Source: Ochromonadaceae sp. CCMP2298 (Eukaryota; Sar; Synurophyceae; Ochromonadales; Ochromonadaceae). Taken from it: 10,038 bases of DNA. Shown here piece after piece: positions 1 to 6,005 of this stretch; position 1 is the first letter of the stretch; each line of letters starts with the position of its first letter. Both the position numbers and the translations under genes were made by a program. The stretch spans positions 1 to 10,038 of the forward strand of contig MU634817.1 in assembly GCA_026770595.1 (NCBI GenBank), written 5' to 3'. Below the pieces are notes generated by a model that saw only the letters and a program-made list of their open reading frames with translations, was not told the origin of the DNA and ran no database searches.

Positions 1-2540
1 CCCGGCGCAGCTTCGGAGCGGCTTCGGCGCCGCGCACCGTAACTGTCGTAAAGCCCGTCGGGTGCCTCGTCGGGAGGGGTTATAACGCCCAGTCTCTGCT
101 GCTGGTGTGGGTTGAAATGCTGGGGAGAGGTGGGGCCCTCGACCTGGGACCAGTACCCCTGCTGCTGTTGCTGCTCGTACTGCTGTCGCTCGTGCTCCTG
201 GCGCTGCTGCTGCTGCTGCTGGCGATGCTGTGGTTGCTGCTGTTGCCATTGCTGCTGATGTTGTTGCAGGGAGGAGGGAGAGGAGGGAGAGGGAGAGGGC
301 GCCTCCCACCTATGCCCCTGCCCGTACTGATCCCGCTCCACAGCAATAGCAGGGACAGGGGCCCGGACCGGGGCCGGGGCACGGACAGGGGAACGAACCG
401 CGGCCGGTGCAGGAGCTGCACTAGCATAACCCGCCATCTCAATGGACTTCTGCAGCTCCCTAATAACCCCCCCGTCCATCTCGAACTTTCTAGCGGCCTG
501 CAGCGCCCTCTCGAACCACTCCAGACTAAGGTGCCCCATACCTGATCGCTCCAGTTGAGAGGCGAGAGAGCAGTAGGCAACAATGGTGCCTTCGTAGACG
601 TCCAGTGTGGGGCCCACAATCTGCCCCTGCCCCAAACCCTGCTCCCGCCCCTGTCCCTCTTTCTGTCTTGCTTGATTGCTGGCCTCTAGCCGCTCGTGTG
701 CGATTGTAACAGCAAGGCGTGCGCTGTGCAGCGCGTCGTCCCCCCTACCCAGCGACGCATACGCCTCAGTCAGCAGCACCAGCGCATCCGAAAGGCCCGC
801 CACGAAGCCCCCTGCCTGGTCGCGGGGGCAGCGAGAAACGGCCGGATTAAGGCACTTAATGACCATGGTTTCTTTGCCAGCGAGGTGGTAGGCGGCAGCG
901 TGAGCGCGGGAGGCTGCGAACTCACACGTCTGGTAAAGGTGCATAGCACTGCTGATCTTCCTGTTTCTCCCCCCTGCCCCACCTCCGCCCCCAGCTGAGC
1001 CTGTACCACTTTGCGTAGATCGGTGTAAGATGCTGACGAACTCCCGCAACCTCGCGTGAACCCCCTCTGCCTCCTGCCCCTCCCCCTGTGTCCCCTGTGC
1101 AGTCAGCAGCGTCCAGTAGGCAGTGCCCAAAACCCCCTCCGCTAGACGCCTTAATCCAGCCTCTGTCTCTGCACCCACATCCGCATCTGCGCCTGCAACT
1201 GCACCCACACCTGCGCCTGCTCCCACCTCTACACCCTCTGCCATGTAAAGATTCAAGTCAGCCTCCCCAGAGAGCAGCTGCAGCTCCCCACTGCGAAGCT
1301 TCCGACTTAGGTGTTTTAGATATACCCGCTCTAGGGTGAGCTCTGAGCTCAGTACGTCCTCGGTGGATCCCTGCTGTTCCACGGGGAATGCTGGGAAGGT
1401 AGGGACAGCTGGGGACTGCATTCTCGTACTGTCTCTCACCAGCAGGTCCCCAGATCCCCAATATTCCATACTCTCTCTAGTGTCTCTGTCTCTTGTTTCT
1501 CGGCCCAACACAGGCCCAAACGCAGACGACCCAGGAGCAGACCCAGGCACAGACCCAGACGCTGGCCCAGACGCGCGCACAGGCGCAGGCATGAGAGTAA
1601 GTGCGGTGCCGGAAATATTTAGCTCCACAGCCACCACCCTCTCCACCACGGACACAACAGAGGACGAGGACGAACCCAGCCGAGACAGCCGCTCACGCAC
1701 CTCTCTAGCCCTCTCTATGTAGCGGGAGAGCACCTCGCCTGGGGGGTACAGCCCTCTGGCGAGGGTTTCACACTCGTCCAGGGTAGATGCGGCCTCGGGC
1801 AGTTTGTCGAGCGAGACCAGCAGGGCGCCGTACCTGGCGAGCACCATCAATACGGCCTCGTTCCCCACATTCGCACCCACATTCGCTCCCGTATTCGTTA
1901 AATCTGCATTCGTCCCATTCGCTTCCTGATTCGCTCCCTCCCCGGACCCAAATTTCACTCTGCGCAGCTCGATGCACCGCCTGAACAGCCCCTCGGGGGA
2001 CTGTATTGACTGTACAGACAGTTGCGACTGTGGGGACTTGGAGGACTTGGGGGACTTGGGAGACTGTAGGGACGTTGGGGACCCGCGCTCTGCCTGTCCC
2101 ATGAGCTGCTCGGCTCTGTCGGCGTAGACCATAGTGCTATCGAGGAACGCAAAGCTGCCCCCTCCGCCCCCACCACCCGCACCCTGCGTCAGCGAATACA
2201 GCGATGCAGAGTCGAATGCCTCGCGCATTTCGAGGCACTCCTCCATATGCTGGAGGTAGTCGGAGGTCTCCTGGGGCGTTGACAGGCGCTTGCTCTTCAT
2301 GAGGCCTTGACGATAGTGTGTGTCCACGGTGAGCTCGTGGATGGGGCCTAGCTGCTGCATACGCAGGTCGAAGCACTTCCCGAAGTATACCTCTGCCTCA
2401 GAGTACTGCCCGGCATCGCCGTAAGCTTTCGCGATTGTGTCATACGTGCAGGCCACCTTGGAGTGCCTCTCTCCGTGCAGGAGGATGTACGCCTGCGCGT
2501 CGCTCAGCAGCTGGCTCAACGGCTGCTCCACCGACGCCAT
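1..2540 (-). CDS. TPR-repeat protein with Gln-rich tail, C-terminus cut by window edge
   Basis: A single reading frame of 846 codons runs without a stop from ATG at 2540 (minus strand) to the window edge, so the C-terminus is missing. Residues 24-60 read like a kinesin-light-chain-type tetratricopeptide repeat (HSKVACTYDTIAKAYGDAGQ, then YSEAEVYFGKCFDLR and a LGPIHELTVD linker). Further TPR-like helical pairs lie near 228-262, 580-616 and 650-690. Between them are low-complexity linkers: Gly run 122-128, SPKSPKSS at 160-167, GAN/EAN repeats 202-225, Ala/Gly-Val 437-460, and a Gln-rich stretch 759-795 followed by an Arg/Ser end. TPR proteins are helical scaffolds; a role in a complex, perhaps cytoskeletal or ciliary, is inference only. 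No signal peptide or membrane segment is seen. The frame also stays open upstream, with another in-frame ATG at 2651 that would add 37 residues not resembling TPR, so I prefer 2540. No introns are needed, unlike the neighbouring genes. No specific orthologue is recognised. Confidence 0.75.
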   Translation of the reverse strand, partial: MASVEQPLSQLLSDAQAYILLHGERHSKVACTYDTIAKAYGDAGQYSEAEVYFGKCFDLRMQQLGPIHELTVDTHYRQGLMKSKRLSTPQETSDYLQHMEECLEMREAFDSASLYSLTQGAGGGGGGGSFAFLDSTMVYADRAEQLMGQAERGSPTSLQSPKSPKSSKSPQSQLSVQSIQSPEGLFRRCIELRRVKFGSGEGANQEANGTNADLTNTGANVGANVGNEAVLMVLARYGALLVSLDKLPEAASTLDECETLARGLYPPGEVLSRYIERAREVRERLSRLGSSSSSVVSVVERVVAVELNISGTALTLMPAPVRASGPASGSVPGSAPGSSAFGPVLGRETRDRDTRESMEYWGSGDLLVRDSTRMQSPAVPTFPAFPVEQQGSTEDVLSSELTLERVYLKHLSRKLRSGELQLLSGEADLNLYMAEGVEVGAGAGVGAVAGADADVGAETEAGLRRLAEGVLGTAYWTLLTAQGTQGEGQEAEGVHARLREFVSILHRSTQSGTGSAGGGGGAGGRNRKISSAMHLYQTCEFAASRAHAAAYHLAGKETMVIKCLNPAVSRCPRDQAGGFVAGLSDALVLLTEAYASLGRGDDALHSARLAVTIAHERLEASNQARQKEGQGREQGLGQGQIVGPTLDVYEGTIVAYCSLASQLERSGMGHLSLEWFERALQAARKFEMDGGVIRELQKSIEMAGYASAAPAPAAVRSPVRAPAPVRAPVPAIAVERDQYGQGHRWEAPSPSPSSPSSLQQHQQQWQQQQPQHRQQQQQQRQEHERQQYEQQQQQGYWSQVEGPTSPQHFNPHQQQRLGVITPPDEAPDGLYDSYGARRRSRSEAAP
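161..269 (+). repeat. CTG/CAG trinucleotide-rich block in coding sequence
   Basis: On the plus strand this is an imperfect GCT/GTT-rich block with a pure run of six GCT units at 203-220. On the coding (minus) strand it reads as CAG/CAA codons and gives the Gln-rich segment of the TPR protein, interrupted by His, Arg, Pro and Trp codons. Such tracts are length-variable in many eukaryotes. Confidence 0.85.
1505..1592. repeat. Degenerate CCCAGAC/GCACAGG short-period repeat in coding sequence
   Basis: The plus strand shows repeated ACAGGCCCA, CCAGACGC and CCCAGGCAC-like units. On the minus strand they encode the Pro/Gly/Ser/Ala linker around residues 317-346 of the TPR protein. The repeat keeps the reading frame open, so it behaves as a spacer. 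Confidence 0.6.
1869..1940. repeat. Degenerate ATTCGC(T/A)CCC repeat encoding GAN/EAN units
   Basis: The word ATTCG recurs about every 9 to 15 bases over this stretch of the plus strand. On the minus strand it encodes repeated Gly-Ala-Asn, Glu-Ala-Asn and Thr-Asn units (residues 202-225) between two structured parts of the TPR protein. It is in frame and creates no stop. Confidence 0.7.
2032..2075. repeat. 9-bp GGGACTTGG repeat in coding sequence
   Basis: Plus-strand units GGGACTTGG, AGGACTTGG, GGGACTTGG and GAGACTGTA follow each other. On the minus strand they encode the Ser-Pro-Lys repeats at residues 157-170 of the TPR protein. SPK-type repeats are potential proline-directed kinase sites (inference). 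Confidence 0.7.
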
Positions 2541-2967
2541 CTCTCTCTGTGAACAGGTGAAGGTTTCAGCGTGCACTCTCAGCCATCCTTGTCGCCATCC
2601 TTCGCTTGTGCCGGCCAGGGAGCCATCATGTCTGCTGCCAGCAGCAGACATGATGAGCAGTTTGGTCTCCTTGATTCGAACCCAAGAAAGCGAAAGAATA
2701 GAAGAGGGATTTGAAAAAATATCACGATACTTTTTGTGGGGGAAAAAGTTTATCCGCCAGCCGTTTCTCGGGGGACTCCTCGATCCGAGTCGAGACCCAG
2801 GTCCAGTCCTCCACTTCCAGGCTTCTTCAAGTCACAGCAGCACTCCATCCCAGCTCTGCTGACAGACGGGATCAACAGATCCCATCCGAGCGCGATCAAC
2901 GGGAATCCGGCGCGTCAAGGCACCTGTCCGCCCATCCTTAACGGCGCCTGCCAAGTGGATCGCGAGA
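2541..2967. promoter_or_regulatory. Divergent spacer between TPR gene and unknown 189-aa gene
   Basis: This 427-bp spacer lies between two genes read away from each other, so it should contain both promoters. Visible structure: a perfect palindrome at 2624-2655, an A/T-rich patch at 2710-2752 with GAAAAAAT and GGGGGAAAAAGTTT, a small inverted repeat CTCGA..TCGAG at 2780-2795, and GGGATC..GATCCC at 2868-2883. No canonical TATA box is evident. The TPR reading frame stays open leftward from about 2831, so part of this spacer could be coding for that gene if the ATG at 2651 is used. Confidence 0.5.
2624..2655. repeat. Perfect inverted repeat, 14-bp arms, 4-nt loop
   Basis: The arms are CATCATGTCTGCTG (2624-2637) and CAGCAGACATGATG (2642-2655), separated by CCAG. 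They are exact reverse complements. Each arm supplies an ATG to one strand: plus at 2628, minus at 2651. As RNA it would form a strong hairpin in a leader; as DNA it could be a dimeric protein site or a cruciform. Function unknown. Confidence 0.9.
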
Positions 2968-3969
2968 ATGACTGAGAAGAAGCAGTCCCAGTTCTCTGCG
3001 ACCATGATTGGTCTGAACGGTCCCAGCGATCGTCTCAGCAAGGCCAGGTGCGTAGTCTGTAGGCGTGGAGTATCCAACAGATGCAGATCGTCCGCCGAAA
3101 CAAGATTTCAACCCGCCGCTCGCTAACATCTCCACACTCTCACATCCCCACACTCCCACGTACCCACACCTTCACACCCCCCCACACACACGCACACTCT
3201 GTCAATCCCCCACACACTCACACATCCCCACCCCCACCCCCACCCCCACATCCCCACCCCTTCCACACTCTCACATCCCCACATCCCCACACCCCACAGA
3301 GAGGTGTTCCAGACCGAGGCAGGCGAGATCTCCTCCTACCTGCAGGGCATCCACCACTCCCGTAAGATCGCCCACCAGCAGGTCAATTACGCAGACACCG
3401 TCGCAAGACTTGGCAAATTCCAGGAACAGATTCCCCTCTATGTGCAGAAGGTGCCAGAGGTGCACAACAGCGCCGCGTTCGGCAATGGCTCTGGGGAGTA
3501 CCGGATTAGCGAGTATAGCCAGAAGATGGGGGAGTATATTATCAAGGAGAAGGATATGAATGATCGGAAGAGGCTGTGGAATAGGGAGACGGGGCGCAAG
3601 GCGGTGCTGAATGATGTAAGTGCGTTGGCAGAGTAACACGTATGAAGGATGTATAACGTGCATTGCGCGACCCCTGTGCATGCACGTAGATCAGTCGCAC
3701 TCTATTCACGCAAAATGCACACAAACTGACCCTCTCTTCCTCCGTTCCTCTCTTCCCCCACACTGACTGCCTCCGCGTCTTCCCCACCACCTCAGGTACT
3801 CGCCGGGACAGGCCCCATCCCCAAGACCTATCTGTTCCCCCAGAAGGCATCCCACACACAGGTGCTGGCGCTGACAGGCAAGCTGAAGGCCCCCGACGCT
3901 AGCATTTTACCGCCACGCGTGGCCAGAGGGAAGAAGTGGCTAGGCGAGGGGGTGGGCTGGGAGGGTTAA
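2968..3969 (+). CDS. Unrecognised 189-aa protein, three exons
   Basis: I do not recognise this protein. The spliced model is exon 1 2968-3047, exon 2 3300-3615 and exon 3 3796-3969, giving 189 residues and a TAA stop. Donors are GTGCGT and GTAAGT; acceptors are CACAG and CTCAG. Intron 1 splits codon Arg-27 (phase 2) and intron 2 is phase 0, so the frame is kept. The start is the ATG beginning MTEKKQSQFSATMIGLN. Exon 2 is rich in charged and polar residues with no membrane segment. It includes Gln/Tyr-rich helical stretches (ISSYLQGIHHSRKIAHQQVN, then YADTVARLGKFQEQIPLY) and the charged segment IIKEKDMNDRKRLWNRETGR. Exon 3 is Pro/Gly/Lys-rich (IPKTYLFPQKASHTQVLAL and PPRVARGKKWLGEG). Exon 2 looks strongly coding, and its composition is unlike the flanking CAC-rich intron. 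A soluble, possibly structural, protein is inference. If intron 2 were retained, the protein would end six codons later. Confidence 0.75.
3048..3299 (+). other. Intron 1 of the unknown gene, CAC/CCCCA-rich
   Basis: The intron runs from donor GTGCGT to acceptor CCCCACAG and is 252 nt. A CTAAC word at about 3122-3126 could be the branch site. From about 3130 the intron is a degenerate CAC, CCCCA and ACATCCCCAC repeat that runs directly into the acceptor. Confidence 0.75.
3130..3299 (+). repeat. CAC/CCCCA simple-repeat tract inside intron
   Basis: About 170 bases consist almost only of A and C with some T, in units such as CACACTC, ACATCCCCAC and CCCCCAC. The coding-strand bias (C/T and A, very little G) suits an expanded pyrimidine tract. 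It is open in two frames, but those translations are pure His/Pro/Thr/Ser artefacts. Confidence 0.85.
3616..3795 (+). other. Intron 2 of the unknown gene
   Basis: The intron has donor GTAAGTGCG and acceptor CCACCTCAG and is 180 nt, phase 0. A CTGAC word near 3764 lies about 30 nt upstream of the acceptor and could be the branch site. The 3' half is pyrimidine-rich. Confidence 0.75.
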
Positions 3970-4193
3970 AAGTATATAGGCGTGGTTGAAAGAATCAATT
4001 CAGAATCAATGCGCTGTTCCTTGTTGGCAGGAGCTGGTGCTTGTTCTCAGCATGTATGTAAGTTGAAGAAAATGTAGTTTTCGCCGCCATTTTTCGCTTA
4101 AGTGCAGTAAACTAGTGGGAAAGGGATAGAGGGCAAGAGGAGGAAGGGGTAACTTAGACAGCTGGAGATATTAGGGATGGAGAGGTTAGAGAG
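3970..4193. other. Convergent spacer between unknown gene and steroid reductase gene
   Basis: This 224-bp spacer separates two genes that end toward each other, so it holds both 3' ends. An 11-bp tandem pair (AGAATCAATTC/AGAATCAATGC) lies at 3991-4012, and there is a purine-rich stretch at about 4115-4150. No coding content or clear polyadenylation signal is recognised. Confidence 0.5.
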
Positions 4194-5339
4194 CTATAGC
4201 ACGAAGGGGTACAGTGCTTTTCTGCTCTTTGGGTAATCTTCGAACTTCTCCTGGTACCATTTATGGTACTGGTGTGCAGTGGAGGGAGATAGGAGGAGGG
4301 GGGAGGAAGATAGAGAGAGGGCAGGTGAGCTGAGGGGTAGGAAGGGAAGGACTCTTGCGGACAACATCGAGGTGGAGGTGCTGGGATATACAGTAAGGTA
4401 AACGAAAAAGCAGGGAGATACAGGAACATACAGGGGACCATGGGAATAGTTGTATTATAGCACCTATAGCATCAGCTTACGTGTATGGCTCTGGAGGTTA
4501 GGTAGGCCATAGTGTAGAAGGCGAAGGCCACTGCTGGCAGCGTGCCGCACGCCAGCGCAAACCCCCACCACTCAACGATCTCGCCGACTACAATTGATAA
4601 TGGGTGTGTGGGTGCATAGATGTATGGGTGAGGAATGAGTGTAGTGATGTGAGCACAGTGCGTCGCAGGGGGGCTTACAGTAGTTGGCGCACGAGACATA
4701 CTCAAACATCCCTCCAGTGGGAACTACGTACTTGGGCCCTGCACCGGCACCAGCGGCACCAGCACTGGCACCAGAGGGGCTACGGGGAGTGGCGGTTGAA
4801 GAGGAGGTCGTCCGCCTCTGGGCGAGCAGCAAGCTGTCCGAGTGGATGTTTACCCCCAGTCCGGCGAAGAATAGCGCCAGCCCCACAACCACGCGCATAT
4901 CTGTGAGTCGCACGTGTTCGTTGCTGTGCACGAGTAGGAGGGAGAGGGCTTGGTTGGACCCATTCCAGGAGCAGAATGCAAACGCTGCTAGCATTACGGA
5001 TAGCGGCATGGGGGATACCTTTCCCATGCGCAGGGGGTAGATTATACTGCGGTTGGTGTAGTGCAGCAGGAAGCAGAAGAGGAGCACTTGATTGACGGGG
5101 TTGAGGATGATGACAGTATCTGAGCCGAACAGGTAGACCAATAGAGGGACCCAGAGGTTCGGACTCTCCATGACGATCCACGCAATCTTTGCTGGCACTA
5201 GGGGGCCCCACTGACCACTGGCTACTGCGTATTTTCCATAGGGTGCAGCGAGGATGGAGCATCCAAAGAATGTAACGACGCCTATGGCGAACAGGGCTGC
5301 GCTGGACCAGAAGACCACTTCCGCCGCACTGACCACCAT
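4194..5339 (-). CDS. 3-oxo-5-alpha-steroid 4-dehydrogenase (SRD5A/DET2) family protein
   Basis: This is a polytopic membrane enzyme family that uses NADPH to reduce the delta-4 double bond of 3-oxo-steroids at the ER; the substrate here is unknown. Spliced exons are 5339-4679, 4587-4481 and 4268-4194, giving 280 aa (human SRD5A2 has 254). The first splice rebuilds a Phe codon in CANYFGEIVEWWGFALA. The second joins SRAIH to YHKWYQEKFEDYPKSRKAL, the C-terminal family signature. Other hallmarks are the PYGKY motif (33-37), ME at 57-58 (the human Gln56-Glu57 position, with Glu kept), LLHYTNRSIIYPL (Tyr94, equivalent to human Tyr91), GLGVNIHSD (160-168) and PTGGMFEYVS (207-216). Several hydrophobic spans lie at about 5-31, 62-100, 112-135, 149-164 and 229-252. 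A Ser/Thr/Ala/Gly-rich insert at about 175-202 interrupts the core. The Met at 5339 gives a family-sized N-terminus; an in-frame ATG at 5510 would add 57 residues without family resemblance. Confidence 0.92.
4269..4480 (-). other. Intron 2 of the steroid reductase gene
   Basis: Read on the minus strand, the donor is GTAAGC and the acceptor is CACACCAG; length 212 nt, phase 0. The 3' half is a C/T-rich tract (seen as GGAGG/GAGAG on the plus strand at about 4280-4335). Confidence 0.85.
4588..4678 (-). other. Intron 1 of the steroid reductase gene
   Basis: Read on the minus strand, the donor is GTAAGCCC and the acceptor is CAATTGTAG; length 91 nt, phase 1. Without splicing the frame continues into unrelated residues and stops, whereas splicing restores the family motif ANYFGEI. 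This makes the intron call strong. Confidence 0.9.
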
Positions 5340-5756
5340 TGCGAGATGAAGAGGGGTACCGATTCTAGGGGGTGCTGATGCTGGGTGTTGAGCAAGCAAA
5401 TGCTCACTTGCCCTCTGGACACGGCCAGGGTAAGTCTGGCAGTCCCCTGATAATGTCTGACGGTCCGGCCACACAAGCTCTTCCAGCGGTGTGGTGTGGT
5501 GGAGAAGCAAGAGAAATGGTAGCTAGTCAGTTGTTTTAACCAATCTGCGCAAGCATACAGGTGCTGTGCTGTAAGTCTATAACGAGAGCTGGGTTCGATT
5601 ACCGCCTGGCGCCTTCGTTGGACCTCACCGCAGGCTAATCTGTACGCAGTCAAGCCTTGAGGGAGATAAGCTCACGTCAGCTGAACGGCCACCTCTACAG
5701 TGGCTTGCTGAGTGCTGGGAAATCTCACGAATCCTCAACACTGGGTAAGGAGCTCA

Positions 5757-5847
5757 AAAGGAGGGAGGTGTGTGGTGGGGTGTGGGTGGGGTGTGTGGTG
5801 TGGTGTGGTGGAGTGTAGTGTGTGGTGGGGTGTGTGAGGTGGGGTGG
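5757..5847 (+). repeat. GT/GGTGGGG simple-repeat block
   Basis: This stretch consists almost wholly of G and T in units GGTGTGTGGT, GGGGTGTGG and GTGGTGTGGTG, with a few A. Several G runs (GGG at 5763, GGGG at 5777 and 5788, GGGG at 5827) could form G-quadruplex or Z-DNA-type structure. It lies upstream of the ESCO-type gene. Confidence 0.85.
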
Positions 5848-5899
5848 AAAAAAAGGGCAAAAAATAGTGAGGAATTTTTGAAACAGAGCTCTCGCGACC

Positions 5900-5970
5900 T
5901 CTTGTCATCTTGAGCATCCTTTTGAGAGCAGAGTTCTGCATAGATCGAGTTCTTGTCATCTTGTACATCC
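5900..5970 (+). repeat. Two-copy 20-bp direct repeat in the ESCO-type gene leader
   Basis: TCTTGTCATCTTGAGCATCC at 5900-5919 recurs at 5951-5970 as TCTTGTCATCTTGTACATCC, 18 of 20 bases identical, 51 bp apart. Both copies lie between the G/T-rich block and the ATG at 6006, so they may be protein-binding sites or leader elements (inference). Confidence 0.85.
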
Positions 5971-6005
5971 CAGGCTTCGGTTCAGCTGCTCCGCTGCCAG
6001 AGGGA

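Larger units (their letters stand above)
5340..6005. promoter_or_regulatory. Divergent spacer between steroid reductase and ESCO-type genes
   Basis: This 666-bp spacer separates two genes transcribed away from each other and should contain both promoters and 5' leaders. It holds a G/T-rich block at about 5757-5847, an A-rich patch at 5847-5865, and a near-identical 20-bp direct repeat at 5900-5919 and 5951-5970, the second ending 35 bp before the ESCO-type start. No gene, TATA box or tRNA is convincing here. The open frame from 5510 to 5339 on the minus strand is probably leader. Confidence 0.5.

Noticed and set aside
80-619. Minus-strand and plus-strand frames (80-619, 105-545) of Ser- or Leu-rich composition
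   Set aside because: Both are shadows of the CAG-rich end of the TPR gene, whose frame runs continuously through this region.
3065-3559. Plus-strand frame with His/Pro/Thr repeats overlapping exon 2 of the unknown gene
   Set aside because: Its first half is the CAC-rich intron and the rest is exon 2 read out of frame. The spliced alternative gives coherent protein sequence.
5340-5510. 57-residue N-terminal extension of the steroid reductase from ATG 5510
   Set aside because: It is not hydrophobic or family-like, and the Met at 5339 already gives a complete, typical N-terminus.
5591-5603. GGGTTCGATTACC, resembling a tRNA T-loop / B box
   Set aside because: The required stem pairs around TTCGATT do not form, and no acceptor stem, anticodon arm or A box can be built around it.
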